Shown here piece after piece: positions 21,343 to 30,709 of a stretch of DNA of 64,000 nucleotides. The notes below the pieces were generated by a model that saw nothing but the letters and a program-made list of their open reading frames with translations, was not told the DNA's origin and searched no databases. A program made the translations under genes and the position numbers. The stretch lies in contig KB906724.1 of assembly GCA_000381565.1 (NCBI GenBank), positions 366,045-430,044 on the forward strand, written 5' to 3'. Source of the stretch: Oxalobacteraceae bacterium AB_14 (GTDB lineage Bacteria; Pseudomonadota; Gammaproteobacteria; Burkholderiales; Burkholderiaceae_D). Position 1 is the first letter of the stretch; the number at the start of each line of letters is the position of its first letter.

Positions 21343-22116
21343 CTACTGCGCGAAGCTGCCGGCGAACTGGTAGCGGTGGCCGGGGTGCCACATGGTGGCG
21401 ATCGAGGCGACCTGGCCGTTGGAACGGGTCTGGCGCTTGAGCACCAGGCAGGCCTGGCGGGTGTCGATGGCCAGCATCTCGGCGATGTCGCGCGGGGCGG
21501 CCAGCGCTTCGATGCTGTAGCTGGCGCCTTGCAGCGGGGCCGATTTCATCAGGTATTCGTTGGGGGTGATGGCGGCGTAGTCCTGCTCCATGTAGTCCGG
21601 CGCGCACAGCGGATTGGCCCAGCGGTCCTCGACCTGGATCGGCACGCCGTTCTCGAAGTGCACGATCACCGAATGGAACAGCAGATGGCCGGCCGGCAGC
21701 TCGAACTGCTTGGCCATCAACTCGCTGGCCTTGACGCGCTCCAGCTGATGCAGGCTGCTGCGGTGGGCGTGGCCGCGGGCGCGGATCTCGTCGGCGATGG
21801 ATTTGATTTCCAGCAGCGTGGCCTGGTACTTCTGTTGCGCGACGTAGGTGCCGGAGCCCTGGCGGCGGGTCAGGATCTGGTCGGCGGTCAGCTCGCGCAC
21901 GGCGCGGTTGACGGTCATGCGCGACACGCCGAACTGCTTGACCAGCGCCTGCTCGGACGGGATCACGTCGCCTTCCTTCCAGGTGCCGGCGGCGATCTGC
22001 GCCACCAGATAATCCTTGATGCGCTGGAATATGGGGGTAGTGTCTTGCAGGGCTTGTTCGTCCAAACGGTTTCTCCGAGGGCGCGCCTGGCTGGCGGCAT
22101 GAGGACATTTTAGCAT
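21343..22116 (-). CDS. hutC: histidine utilization repressor HutC (GntR family)
   Basis: This GntR/HutC-family repressor has a winged helix-turn-helix in the N-terminal 80 residues (IPSEQALVKQFGVSRMTVNRAVREL) and a UTRA effector domain. In other bacteria urocanate releases HutC from hut operators. A matching palindrome sits in the hut promoter at 31136-31149. The longest frame starts at ATG 22116 (257 aa). A TTG at 22065 preceded by GGAG would give about 240 aa, closer to family length, so the true start may be there. The gene is about 9 kb from the hut operon. Confidence 0.9.
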   Translation of the reverse strand: MLKCPHAASQARPRRNRLDEQALQDTTPIFQRIKDYLVAQIAAGTWKEGDVIPSEQALVKQFGVSRMTVNRAVRELTADQILTRRQGSGTYVAQQKYQATLLEIKSIADEIRARGHAHRSSLHQLERVKASELMAKQFELPAGHLLFHSVIVHFENGVPIQVEDRWANPLCAPDYMEQDYAAITPNEYLMKSAPLQGASYSIEALAAPRDIAEMLAIDTRQACLVLKRQTRSNGQVASIATMWHPGHRYQFAGSFAQ

Positions 22117-22214
22117 CGGGTGCCGGCCCGACGTACAATCTGGAATTCAGAAGCAAGAGCCGGAGTGCGTCGCGGCGCGGCGCTGGATAGGATGGCTGCA
22201 TTCCTTATCCGATC

Positions 22215-23309
22215 ATGGAGTCCGAGATGGGCAAGACAGCAAACCAAGCAGTGACACGCAGCGTCTACCAGGGCGACGAGTTGCGCTGGGCCGCCGTGCG
22301 GCAGCGCGACGCCGGCGCCGACGGCGAATTCTGGTATTCGGTGCGCAGCACCGGCGTGTACTGCCGGCCGTCGTGCGGGGCGCGCCCGGCGCTGCGCAAG
22401 AACGTGGCCTTCCACGACAGCCGCGAGGCGGCAGAACTGGCGGGCTTCCGTCCCTGCCTGCGCTGCAAGCCGGACCAGCCGCCGCTGGCCGAGCGCCAGG
22501 CCGCCATCGTGGCGCAGGCCTGCCGCCTGATCGACGCGGCTGAGGAGGCCCCGGACCTGGACAGTCTGGCGACGGCGGTCGGCGTGAGCCGCTTCCATTT
22601 CCACCGCATGTTCAAGGCGGTGACGGGGATCACGCCCAAGGCCTACGCCAACGCCCAGCGGGCGCGCCGCATGCAGGACGGGCTGGCGCGGCAGGCCACG
22701 GTGACCGACGCGATGTACGCGGCCGGCTACAACTCCAGCGGGCGCTTCTACGCGCAGTCGCCGTCGCTGCTGGGCATGACGCCGACCGCCTTCCGCGCCG
22801 GCGGCCGCGGCGCGCAGATCCGCTTCGCCATCGGCGCCTGTTCGCTGGGCGCGATCCTGGTGGCCAGCACGGAGCAGGGCATCTGCGCGATCCTGATCGA
22901 CGACGATCCCGATGTGCTGGTGCGCGATCTGCAGGACCGCTTCCCGAAGGCGGAGCTGATCGGCGCCGAGCCGGAATATGAGCAGGTGGTGTCGCGCGTG
23001 GTCGGCATGGTGGAGCGGCCGGAGCTCGGCCTGGACCTGCCGCTCGACGTGCGCGGCACCGCCTTCCAGCAGCGTGTGTGGCAGGTGCTGCGCGAGATCC
23101 CGGCCGGGCGCACGGTCAGCTACGCGGAACTGGCGGCGTTGGTCGGCGTGCCGAAGGGCGCGCGCGCGGTGGCCGGAGCGTGCGCGGCGAACGCGCTGGC
23201 GGTGGCGATACCGTGTCACCGGGTGGTGCGCAACGATGGTTCGATCTCCGGCTACCGCTGGGGCGTGGACCGCAAGGCCGCGCTGCTGGACCGGGAGGCG
23301 GGCAAATGA
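22215..23309 (+). CDS. ada: bifunctional Ada: DNA methylphosphotriester/O6-methylguanine methyltransferase and regulator
   Basis: This 364-aa Ada protein repairs alkylated DNA and, once methylated, activates the adaptive response. The N-terminal zinc domain has four Cys (VYCRPSCGAR, RPCLRCKPD) for phosphotriester repair. An AraC-type helix-turn-helix follows (LATAVGVSRFHFHRMFK). The C-terminal methyltransferase domain holds PCHRV with the acceptor Cys, GAARAV-like helix KGARAVAGACAAN and the closing GYRWGVDRK. The start at 22215 and a second ATG at 22227 are both possible. Its stop overlaps the next gene's start (ATGA), so the pair is translationally coupled. Confidence 0.95.
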   Translation: MESEMGKTANQAVTRSVYQGDELRWAAVRQRDAGADGEFWYSVRSTGVYCRPSCGARPALRKNVAFHDSREAAELAGFRPCLRCKPDQPPLAERQAAIVAQACRLIDAAEEAPDLDSLATAVGVSRFHFHRMFKAVTGITPKAYANAQRARRMQDGLARQATVTDAMYAAGYNSSGRFYAQSPSLLGMTPTAFRAGGRGAQIRFAIGACSLGAILVASTEQGICAILIDDDPDVLVRDLQDRFPKAELIGAEPEYEQVVSRVVGMVERPELGLDLPLDVRGTAFQQRVWQVLREIPAGRTVSYAELAALVGVPKGARAVAGACAANALAVAIPCHRVVRNDGSISGYRWGVDRKAALLDREAGK

Positions 23310-24193
23310 AGAACGGAGAGTTCGATTTCGGCGGCGGCGCGGCCGAGCGCAAGCCGCGCAAGACGCTGCCGGTGAGCGTGGCGCCGCCCGCCGACGGCGC
23401 CATCCCGGCCGATGCCGGCGCTGCCGTCCAAGCCGCCGCCAGCGCGCTGGCGCTGGCCAACGCCCGCAAGGCGGTCGGCGCGGCGGCCGGCATCGCGGTG
23501 CACGTGGCGGGGCTGGACTGGCAGGCCGTTGCCGACGAGTTGAACGCGCACGGCTACGCCATCGTGCCCGGCATGCTGGGCGCCGACGAATGTCTCGCCA
23601 CGGCGGCGCAGTACCGGCAAGCCGCGCTGTTCCGCAGCCGGGTGGTGATGGCGCAGCACGGCTTCGGCAGCGGCGAGTACCAGTACTTCCGCTATCCGCT
23701 GCCGTCGATGATTTCGGCGCTGCGGCAATCGCTGTATGGCCCGCTGGCCGGCATCGCCAACCGCTGGCACGAGCTGATGGGCATGGAGGCGCGCTTCCCG
23801 CCCGACCATGCCGACTTCCTGGCGCGCTGCCACGCCGCCGGCCAGCAGCGGCCGACGCCGCTGATGCTGCAATACGGCGCCGGCGACTACAACTGCCTGC
23901 ACCAGGACCTGTACGGCGAGCACGTGTTCCCGCTGCAGGCGGCGATCTTGCTGAGCCAACCGGGCGAGGACTTCGAAGGAGGGGAGTTCGTGCTGACCGA
24001 GCAGCGCCCGCGCATGCAGTCGCGGGTGGAGGTGGTGCCGCTCAAGCGCGGCGACATGGTGATCTTCCCGGTCAACCACCGGCCGGCGCAGGGCGCGCGC
24101 GGGGTCTACCGGGTCGCCATGCGGCATGGCGTGAGCCGGCTCCGCGCCGGCTCAAGGCATACGCTGGGACTGATTTTTCACGACGCCACCTGA
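23306..24193 (+). CDS. 2OG-Fe(II) dioxygenase coupled to ada
   Basis: This 295-aa protein has an Ala-rich, probably disordered first 70 residues, then a double-stranded beta-helix dioxygenase domain. The iron ligands are probably His199 and Asp201 (HQDLYGEH) and His274 (MRHGVSR), with Arg284 for 2-oxoglutarate. The domain resembles uncharacterised prolyl-hydroxylase-like oxygenases more than AlkB, but the ATGA overlap with ada suggests a role in alkylation damage or its response. The last 16 bases overlap the convergent msbA stop. Substrate unknown. Confidence 0.8.
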   Translation: MKNGEFDFGGGAAERKPRKTLPVSVAPPADGAIPADAGAAVQAAASALALANARKAVGAAAGIAVHVAGLDWQAVADELNAHGYAIVPGMLGADECLATAAQYRQAALFRSRVVMAQHGFGSGEYQYFRYPLPSMISALRQSLYGPLAGIANRWHELMGMEARFPPDHADFLARCHAAGQQRPTPLMLQYGAGDYNCLHQDLYGEHVFPLQAAILLSQPGEDFEGGEFVLTEQRPRMQSRVEVVPLKRGDMVIFPVNHRPAQGARGVYRVAMRHGVSRLRAGSRHTLGLIFHDAT

Positions 24194-26004
24194 ACGCTCT
24201 TCTGCGTCTGGTACAGGCGGGCGTAGATGCCGTGCTGCGCCAGCAGCGCCTCGTGGCTGCCCACTTCGGCGATGCGGCCGCCGTCCAGCACCACGATGCG
24301 GTCGGCGTTCTCGATGGTCGACAGGCGGTGCGCGATGACCACCGTGGTGCGGCCCCGCATCAGCACCTCCAGCGCCGCCTGCACCAGCCGTTCCGATTCC
24401 GTGTCCAGCGCGCTGGTGGCCTCGTCCAGGATCAGGATGGGCGCGTTCTTGTACAGCGCGCGCGCGATCGCCAGGCGCTGGCGCTGGCCGCCGGACAGCC
24501 GCAGGCCGTTCTCGCCGACCGAGGTGAGGTAGCCGTTGGGCTGGCGTTCGATGAATTCGTGCGCGTGGGCGGCGCGCGCCGCCGCCTCGATGCGCTGCAT
24601 CGACGGCTGCGGATCGCCATAGGCGATATTGGCCGCCAGCGTGTCGTTGAACAGCACCACGTCCTGGCTGACCAGCGCGATCTGCTGGCGCAGGGACGTC
24701 ATGGTGTAGTCGCGCAGGTCGACGCCATCGAGCTTGATGCTGCCGCCGCTGACATCGTAGAAGCGCGGCAGCAGGCCGGCCAGCGTGGTCTTGCCGCTGC
24801 CCGAGCTGCCCACCAGGGCCACCGTCTCGCCGGCGGCGATGTCGAGCGACACCCGGTCCAGCGCCGGCCTGGCATCGGCGTCGGCGCCGTAGTGGAAGCT
24901 GACTTCCTCCAGCGCCAGGCGGCCGACGGCGCGCTCGACCTTTTTGGTGCCGGTGTCGGCTTCGGCCTCGGTGTCGATCAGGCCGAACACGGATTCGGCG
25001 GCGGCCAGGCCGCGCTGCATCGGCTCGTTAATCTTGGTCAGGTTCTTGATCGGCGACTGCATCGCCATCAGCGACGACATGAAGGCCACGAAGGCGCCCG
25101 GCGTCAGCGCGCCGGCCTGGGCGCGCAGCAGCGCGAAGTAGATCACCGACGACAGCGTGGTGCCGATCAGCAGCATGATGATGCCCGAGTTGAGCGCCGA
25201 CGTCGCCGCGTGCTTGACGGCCAGCTGGCGATTGAGCTTGACCACGCCGTCGAAGCGGGCCTGCTCGTACTTCTGGCCGCCGAAGATCTTGACCACGCGC
25301 TGGCCGCTGATGCTTTCGTCGAGCACATTGGTCAGGTAGCCCATGGCCGCCTGCGCGCTTTTGCTCAGGTGGCGCATGCGGCGCCCGGCGAAGGTGACGA
25401 TGATGGCCACCAGCGGCAGCAGGCCAAGGCAGAACAGGGCCAGCTGCCAGTCGACGATGAACAGCGTGGCCAGGTAGCCGATGGTGGCGACCGAATCGCG
25501 CACCGCCACGTTGACCACGGTCAGGCCGGCCTGCGCCACCTGGGCGGCGTCGAAAGCCACGCGCGACAGCGTGGTGCCGGTGGAGGATAGATCGAAATAG
25601 CCGTTCGGCAGGCGCATGATGCGGGCGAACATCAGCTCGCGCAGATTGGCCTGCACCCGGCTGCTTAGCCAGGCGGCGCCGTATTCGCCGGCGAAGCTGG
25701 AAAACATGCGCATCACGGCCAGCCCGAAGATCACCGCCGGAATCGACCACAGCGCCGCGTTGACCGGATCGTGCGGCAGAAAATGCTTCAGCCACCCCTG
25801 CACTTCGGCCAACAGGCCGGCGCTTGGACGGACGGCGGCCAGGTTGTGGCTGGGCGCCAACGCGTCTACCACGTTTTGCAGCTGTTGGATCAACATCACG
25901 TCGGTGGCGGCGGCCAGGCCGACCGCGAACAGGGTGACGACGCCGATCCAGGCGTAGGGGCTGAACTGCTTGAGCAGGCGTAAATAAAGTAGTCGGCTGG
26001 ACAC
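24178..26004 (-). CDS. msbA: lipid A export ATP-binding/permease protein MsbA
   Basis: This 608-aa half-transporter flips lipid A-core across the inner membrane. Six transmembrane helices occupy about residues 20-330. The ATPase has Walker A GSSGSGKTT, signature LSGGQRQRLAIARAL, Walker B ILILDEATSALD and the H-loop IAHRLST. The length fits the family. The usual partner lpxK is not adjacent here. Homologous exporters of drugs or peptides are the alternative, but overall similarity to MsbA is strong. It converges with the dioxygenase gene, overlapping it by 16 bases. Confidence 0.85.
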   Translation of the reverse strand: MSSRLLYLRLLKQFSPYAWIGVVTLFAVGLAAATDVMLIQQLQNVVDALAPSHNLAAVRPSAGLLAEVQGWLKHFLPHDPVNAALWSIPAVIFGLAVMRMFSSFAGEYGAAWLSSRVQANLRELMFARIMRLPNGYFDLSSTGTTLSRVAFDAAQVAQAGLTVVNVAVRDSVATIGYLATLFIVDWQLALFCLGLLPLVAIIVTFAGRRMRHLSKSAQAAMGYLTNVLDESISGQRVVKIFGGQKYEQARFDGVVKLNRQLAVKHAATSALNSGIIMLLIGTTLSSVIYFALLRAQAGALTPGAFVAFMSSLMAMQSPIKNLTKINEPMQRGLAAAESVFGLIDTEAEADTGTKKVERAVGRLALEEVSFHYGADADARPALDRVSLDIAAGETVALVGSSGSGKTTLAGLLPRFYDVSGGSIKLDGVDLRDYTMTSLRQQIALVSQDVVLFNDTLAANIAYGDPQPSMQRIEAAARAAHAHEFIERQPNGYLTSVGENGLRLSGGQRQRLAIARALYKNAPILILDEATSALDTESERLVQAALEVLMRGRTTVVIAHRLSTIENADRIVVLDGGRIAEVGSHEALLAQHGIYARLYQTQKSVQVAS

Positions 26005-26203
26005 GAGAGGTGCTTATTGGGCGGCAAAGACTGCATTGTAACCGGCTTGCCGGGCCGCGAACGCAAGCTACCGCGTTGTTCAATCGAAACACTTCCGGCC
26101 TAAAAAACCTTTACCCATTAAAAATTACTTCAATGCAAAAAATCCACGGACTAGAATGAATTCGCACTGCGATAGTTTCCTCGCGTACTTTCAGAGAGGT
26201 GAT

Positions 26204-26635
26204 ATGGATCTGCAATTGCTCATTTCGCGGCGGCGCCTGGCGCTGCTGCTCGCCGCGGCGACGCTGGGTGGCGCAGCGCTGACGGCGCGGGCCGAACTGG
26301 CCATCATCGTCAATCCGCAAAACCCGGCCACCCGTATGTTCCCGTCGCAGGCGGCGCAATTCTTCCTCGGCGGCTCGGTGCTGTTCACGCCGGTGGAACA
26401 GCCGGAGAACTCGCCGCTGCGCGCCGAATTCTGCAAGAAAGTGCTGGAGAAGTCGCCGGCCCAGGTCGAGGCCATCTGGTCCAAGATCGTCTTCACCGCC
26501 AAGGGCAAGCCCCCCAAGGAATACAAGAGCAGCGCCGAGATCAAGAAAGCGGTGGCCGACAACGTCAACGCTATCGGCTACATCGAAAAATCGGCGGTGG
26601 ACGACACGGTCAAGGTCGTGGCGATCGTTCCTTGA
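26204..26635 (+). CDS. PstS-like periplasmic substrate-binding protein (short)
   Basis: This 143-aa protein has a signal peptide (about 1-27, ending TARA) and a small domain of the phosphate ABC transporter substrate-binding type: LAIIVNPQNP, then RMFPSQAAQFFLG, and the closing KKAVADNVNAIGYIEKSAVD. It is about half the size of PstS, as in many proteobacterial small PstS-like proteins that sit beside porins. Start 26204 has an excellent ribosome site (AGAGAGGTGAT); an upstream frame start adds 16 unlikely residues. The outer-membrane protein gene follows 35 bases on. Confidence 0.75.
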   Translation: MDLQLLISRRRLALLLAAATLGGAALTARAELAIIVNPQNPATRMFPSQAAQFFLGGSVLFTPVEQPENSPLRAEFCKKVLEKSPAQVEAIWSKIVFTAKGKPPKEYKSSAEIKKAVADNVNAIGYIEKSAVDDTVKVVAIVP

Positions 26636-26670
26636 ACCGGCGTGTCCTTCCCTTTACTGGAGTCTGCTCG

Positions 26671-27834
26671 ATGAAAAAAACACTGATAGCGCTGGCACTG
26701 GCCGCGCTGGCCGGCGCGGCCGGCGCCACCGACCTGACCGACGACGGCACGCTCAAGCTGACCGGTTTCTACAACCTGACCGGCGCCCGCGTGCTGAGCG
26801 GCAAAGCCCAGGGCAGCGGCGCGCCGTGGGACTACATGCAGTGGAAATGCCCCTGCACGGTGCAGAACTGGGAATACGCGGCCATCTACGAACGCAGCGA
26901 GGGCTGGCAGTTCAACCAGGAGTCGTCGGTCGGCTTCCAGCTGAAGAAGGAGTTCTCGCCGACCTTGTCGGCCACGGCGCAGGTGCTGGTGCGGGCGCAC
27001 AATCCCGGCCACGGCCTGACGCCGACGCTGGACTGGGCCTACCTGACCTGGCAGCCGTCCGCCGATTCCGCCTGGACCTTCCAGGCCGGCCAGTTCCGCA
27101 TTCCGCTCTACTACTACAGCGATTACCTGTACATCGGCTACGCCTACCCGTGGGTGCGGCCGGCGCCGGACGTCTACGGCTGGCCGATCTACGCCTACCA
27201 GGGCGCCAACGCCAGCTACCGCACGCAGCTGGGGCAATCCGACTGGGCGGCCACCTTCCACATGTGGGCCGGCGGCTACACCCAGCACAACGACACCTAC
27301 GACACCCAGATCTACTACGCCACGCCGACCCATGAATCGTGGAAGAGCATGGTGGGCGGCTATGTGTCGGCCAACAACGGCATCTTCGACGTGCGCGCCA
27401 TGCTGATGCACTACAAGGACACCACCTGGCAGGACAGCCCGGCGGGCAAGGTGTTCTTCGTCGACGGCCAGAGCACCCGCATCGCCGGGCTGTCGGCCAA
27501 CGTCGACTACAAGAACTGGCTGGTCAAGTCCGAGCTGGATCGCTACGAGCAGGTCGACGCCGGCAAGGGGCTCAACAACGTCTACAAATACGCGCTGCTC
27601 GCCGTCGGTTACCAGTACGAGGCGTGGACGCCGATGTACACCTTCTCGCGCTACACCACCATCAACGAGCCTATCGAGGCGCGCAACACGCAGTACCTGT
27701 CGCTGCGCTGGGATTTCCGCAAGAACACCGCGCTCAAGGTGCAGTACGACGTCAGCAAGGACAAGTCGCACTACAGCTATCCGTTCTTCGGCGACTCGCG
27801 CCTGTTGTCGGTCTCGCTGCAAGGGCTCTTCTAG
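26671..27834 (+). CDS. outer-membrane beta-barrel protein (porin-like)
   Basis: This 387-aa protein has a Sec signal peptide (residues 1-20, MKKTLIALAL start) and then alternating aromatic-rich strands (for example LKLTGFYNLTGAR, WTFQAGQFRIPLYYYSDY). It ends in Phe (SLQGLF), the usual BAM recognition signal. Strand density suggests a 14- to 16-stranded barrel. It follows the PstS-like gene and is probably its functional partner in uptake. The ribosome site GGAG precedes ATG 26671; the longer frame from 26632 overlaps the previous gene and is less likely. Confidence 0.75.
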   Translation: MKKTLIALALAALAGAAGATDLTDDGTLKLTGFYNLTGARVLSGKAQGSGAPWDYMQWKCPCTVQNWEYAAIYERSEGWQFNQESSVGFQLKKEFSPTLSATAQVLVRAHNPGHGLTPTLDWAYLTWQPSADSAWTFQAGQFRIPLYYYSDYLYIGYAYPWVRPAPDVYGWPIYAYQGANASYRTQLGQSDWAATFHMWAGGYTQHNDTYDTQIYYATPTHESWKSMVGGYVSANNGIFDVRAMLMHYKDTTWQDSPAGKVFFVDGQSTRIAGLSANVDYKNWLVKSELDRYEQVDAGKGLNNVYKYALLAVGYQYEAWTPMYTFSRYTTINEPIEARNTQYLSLRWDFRKNTALKVQYDVSKDKSHYSYPFFGDSRLLSVSLQGLF

Positions 27835-27894
27835 ACGTTGCGTTCGGCGGGTTGTGCGCTACACTCTGTTCTTGCTTCCGAATGGAGAGTATCG

Positions 27895-29589
27895 ATGCGC
27901 ACATCCCAGTTTTCGCCCGCCCCGCTGGCCGCCGCCGTCAGCCTGGCCCTGTCCACCATCCTGCCGCTGGCGCAGGCCGACACCATCATCGACCATGCCA
28001 ACGGCTATACGCTGAACGCGGCCGGCACCTTGCAGCGATTCAGTTCGCTGGCCTTCGATGACCTGGGCCGGATAGTCGCGGTGGGCGGCGAGCGCGAGAC
28101 GGCGATCCGGCTGCCGAAGGCGGAGCACATCGACGCCCAGGGCAAGACCCTGCTGCCAGGCCTGATCGACGCCCACGGCCATGTGTTCGAGCTGGGCGAA
28201 ATCGCCTCCGGCGTGGAGCTGTTCAGCGCCACCTCGCTGGGCGGGGCGGTGCGCGCGGTGGCGGAGTTCAGCCGTTCGCACCCGAAGAACGCCTGGGTGA
28301 TCGGCTTCGGCTGGAACCAGGAAGTGTGGAAGCTGGGCCGCTTCCCGACCGCCGGCGAACTCGATGCGGTGGTGGGCGAGCGGCCGGTGTTGCTGCATCG
28401 GGTTGACGGCCACGCCATCTGGGTCAACACCAAGGCGCTGGAAATGGCCGGCATCACCAGGGACACGCCGGACCCTAAGGGCGGCAAGATCGAACGCGAC
28501 GCCTCCGGCAAGCCTAGCGGCGTGCTGGTGGACGCGGCGATGGAGCTGGTCGACAAGGTGGTGCCGCTGCCCACGCCCAACGAGGCGCGCGCCCGGCTCG
28601 ACAACGCGCTGGCCGCGTTGGCCAAGGCCGGCCTGACCAGCGTGCACGACGCCGGCATCAAGGTGGTGCAGGACGACCTGTATCGCGACTATGCCGACCA
28701 CGGCAAGCTGACCACGCGCGTGTACGCGATGATCGGCGACACAACGGCCGATTTCGACGAGCTGTCCAAGGACGGCCCGCTCAAATCCTATGGCAACGAT
28801 GTGTATGCGCTGGCCGCCGTCAAGCTGTACTCGGACGGCGCGCTGGGCAGCCGCGGCGCGGCCTTGCTGGCGCCGTACAGCGACATGCCGTCGACCAGGG
28901 GCTTGCTGTTCTATCCGAACGACGAGATGCTGGCCAAGATGAACAAGGCCATGAAGGCCGGCTACCAGGTCAACGTGCACGCCATCGGCGACGCCGGCAA
29001 CCGCCAGATCCTCGACGCCTACGCGCAGCTGATCCCGAAATACAACAACGTCGAACTGCGCCACCGCATCGAGCATGCGCAGGTGGTGGCGCTGGAGGAC
29101 ATCCCGCGCTTCAAGGCGCTGGGCGTCATTCCGTCGATGCAGCCGACGCATGCGACCTCGGACCAGAACATGGCCGAGCAGCGCGTGGGGCATGAGCGCA
29201 TCAAGGGCGCCTATGCGTGGCGCACCTTCCTCGACCAGGGCTCGCGCATCGCCTGCGGTTCGGACTTCCCGGTGGAGTCGCCGAATCCGTTCGAGGGCCT
29301 GCATGCGGCGGTCACGCGGCAGAACAACGCCGGCGTGCCGGCCGGCGGCTGGTACAAGAACCAGGCGATGACGCTGACCGAGGCGTTCCGCTGCTTCACC
29401 CTGGACGCGGCCTATGCGGCGCACCAGGAAAACGTCATCGGCACGCTGGAACCGGGCAAGTGGGCCGACTTCATCCTGATCGACCGCGACCTGTTCAAGG
29501 TGCCGGCCGAGCAGATCGGCAAGACGCAGGTGCTGCAGACCTGGATGGGCGGCAAGCGGGTGTACAAGAAAGACAAGCGACCGGATTAA
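27895..29589 (+). CDS. exported amidohydrolase (YtcJ-like, Amidohydro_3 type)
   Basis: This 564-aa metal-dependent hydrolase has a signal peptide (about 1-29, cut after AQA), so it acts in the periplasm. It carries the metal-binding DAHGH motif near residue 85, VNVHAIGDAGNR, HRIEHAQ and the late GSDFPVESPNP motif. The family includes hydrolases of N-substituted amides and cyclic amides; the substrate is unknown. ATG 27895 has a GGAGAG ribosome site. It follows the porin-like gene by 60 bases and may share transcription. Confidence 0.85.
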   Translation: MRTSQFSPAPLAAAVSLALSTILPLAQADTIIDHANGYTLNAAGTLQRFSSLAFDDLGRIVAVGGERETAIRLPKAEHIDAQGKTLLPGLIDAHGHVFELGEIASGVELFSATSLGGAVRAVAEFSRSHPKNAWVIGFGWNQEVWKLGRFPTAGELDAVVGERPVLLHRVDGHAIWVNTKALEMAGITRDTPDPKGGKIERDASGKPSGVLVDAAMELVDKVVPLPTPNEARARLDNALAALAKAGLTSVHDAGIKVVQDDLYRDYADHGKLTTRVYAMIGDTTADFDELSKDGPLKSYGNDVYALAAVKLYSDGALGSRGAALLAPYSDMPSTRGLLFYPNDEMLAKMNKAMKAGYQVNVHAIGDAGNRQILDAYAQLIPKYNNVELRHRIEHAQVVALEDIPRFKALGVIPSMQPTHATSDQNMAEQRVGHERIKGAYAWRTFLDQGSRIACGSDFPVESPNPFEGLHAAVTRQNNAGVPAGGWYKNQAMTLTEAFRCFTLDAAYAAHQENVIGTLEPGKWADFILIDRDLFKVPAEQIGKTQVLQTWMGGKRVYKKDKRPD

Positions 29590-29628
29590 TTGAGGTTATT
29601 GCGACGGTTCCCGGCCGCCGTGGTTCGC

Positions 29629-29712
29629 TCAGAACGGTGCCAAACCGCCTTCCTTCAGGAACACCAGCTGTAGCTCATGTTCGGCAAACAGGCCGATTCG
29701 GGGCGTCGTCAT
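29629..29712 (-). other. short ORF, 27 aa, possible gene remnant
   Basis: A tiny frame with an ATG at 29712 reads MTTPRIGLFAEHELQLVFLK and ends APF. It lies in a 309-base gap after the amidohydrolase and has no good ribosome site. I cannot assign it; it could be a remnant. The remainder of the gap (29590-29898) shows nothing recognisable. Confidence 0.25.
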
Positions 29713-29898
29713 CACGGGTACTCGCTGGACGTGGGGTATGCCGGAATTTTACCGGCTCAGGCCAGTGGGTGGCGGGTTGTTAGAGTTGGCCGATAGGGGA
29801 AAACATATGCCGTGCAGGGCAGGCACACGCCAGCCATTTTGCTATTGCCCTGTCTTTTTGATATTGTTCGGCTCCAACTTCAACATGGGAAATACACA

Positions 29899-30495
29899 AT
29901 GCGCCTTACCCATGCGATTACTGGACTCGCTATCCTGATTAGCTTGCTCAGTGGCTGCGCCAGCCCACAAAAAGTCGTGGCGCGGGGCACGCCGGTTTCC
30001 AAGGAACTGGGTTATGTCGGCGGACTGTTCGTCCAAAAGAATTTCGCGGATGTCACCGGCTTCACCTTGACAAATCTGGATACAAAACAAGAGTTTGAGA
30101 TTCCATTTGTTTCAAGCTATGACAAGTTCAACGCCGTTCCACTCGACGAAAAATGGATTACAGAAACCAATGTCATTGCATTGTCACCCGGCAAATACGC
30201 CGTTACCCATTGGTTTGAATATAACGTTGTTTCCCATGGCCGAAACGGAAGGAACGAATTTCCATCGGCCATCAAAGAGCACATTTTCAGCATCGAGCCC
30301 GGAAAACTGGCGTTCTTGGGGAAGTTCGAAGGAGATCACGAATATTACGGGGCGCGCGCGCGGGGCATTGGTCAGATACCGGTTGGCAGTCGGACGCACG
30401 CGGCGCTGTTCCCTAATTTTGTCGCTTCAATTCTGCATAGAAATTCTCATGCGAGCCTAAGCTCAGGAGTACTACCGAAATCGGCTGGAATTTAG
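29899..30495 (+). CDS. hypothetical lipoprotein with C-terminus overlapping a toxin gene
   Basis: This 198-aa protein has a lipoprotein signal peptide with lipobox LLSGC (Cys at about residue 20). It has a beta-rich body, no recognised domain, and unusually low GC for the window. Its last 83 bases run antisense through the toxin gene at 30413-30709, so the final 28 residues or so (FVASILHRNSHASLSSG and onward) may not be original. The native 3' end was perhaps lost when the toxin-antitoxin pair arrived. The longer frame from 29812 is not credible because the signal peptide starts at 29899. Confidence 0.6.
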   Translation: MRLTHAITGLAILISLLSGCASPQKVVARGTPVSKELGYVGGLFVQKNFADVTGFTLTNLDTKQEFEIPFVSSYDKFNAVPLDEKWITETNVIALSPGKYAVTHWFEYNVVSHGRNGRNEFPSAIKEHIFSIEPGKLAFLGKFEGDHEYYGARARGIGQIPVGSRTHAALFPNFVASILHRNSHASLSSGVLPKSAGI

Positions 30496-30709
30496 TGGGG
30501 TGTAGCTGATACGCGAGCAAAATCTCCTGCTTGTTAATCTTGAACTTGTGCACAAAAATTCCGGCCAGATCACCTTTCTTTTCTTCCCCGATGGTTGGAT
30601 CGTTGGCGATCGCCTTCACCGCTTTATCTACGATGGCTTTATCTTTGGCGCGGAGCTTTTTGACGGTCTTTATAAAATTCGGGGTGACAAGAACGTCAAG
30701 CACAGTCAT
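30413..30709 (-). CDS. type II toxin, ParE-like/RelE superfamily
   Basis: This 98-aa basic protein has the small RelE/ParE fold pattern: FIKTVKKLRAKDKAIVDKA (helix), a short DLAGIFVHKFKIN strand, then EILLAYQL and the C-terminal GSHENFYAELKRQ. This set is typical of the ParE-like toxin paired with the ParD-like antitoxin. It starts within the antitoxin's end (4-base overlap). RelE-fold toxins are mRNA interferases or gyrase inhibitors; the target here is unknown. Confidence 0.85.
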   Translation of the reverse strand: MTVLDVLVTPNFIKTVKKLRAKDKAIVDKAVKAIANDPTIGEEKKGDLAGIFVHKFKINKQEILLAYQLHPTKFQPISVVLLSLGSHENFYAELKRQN

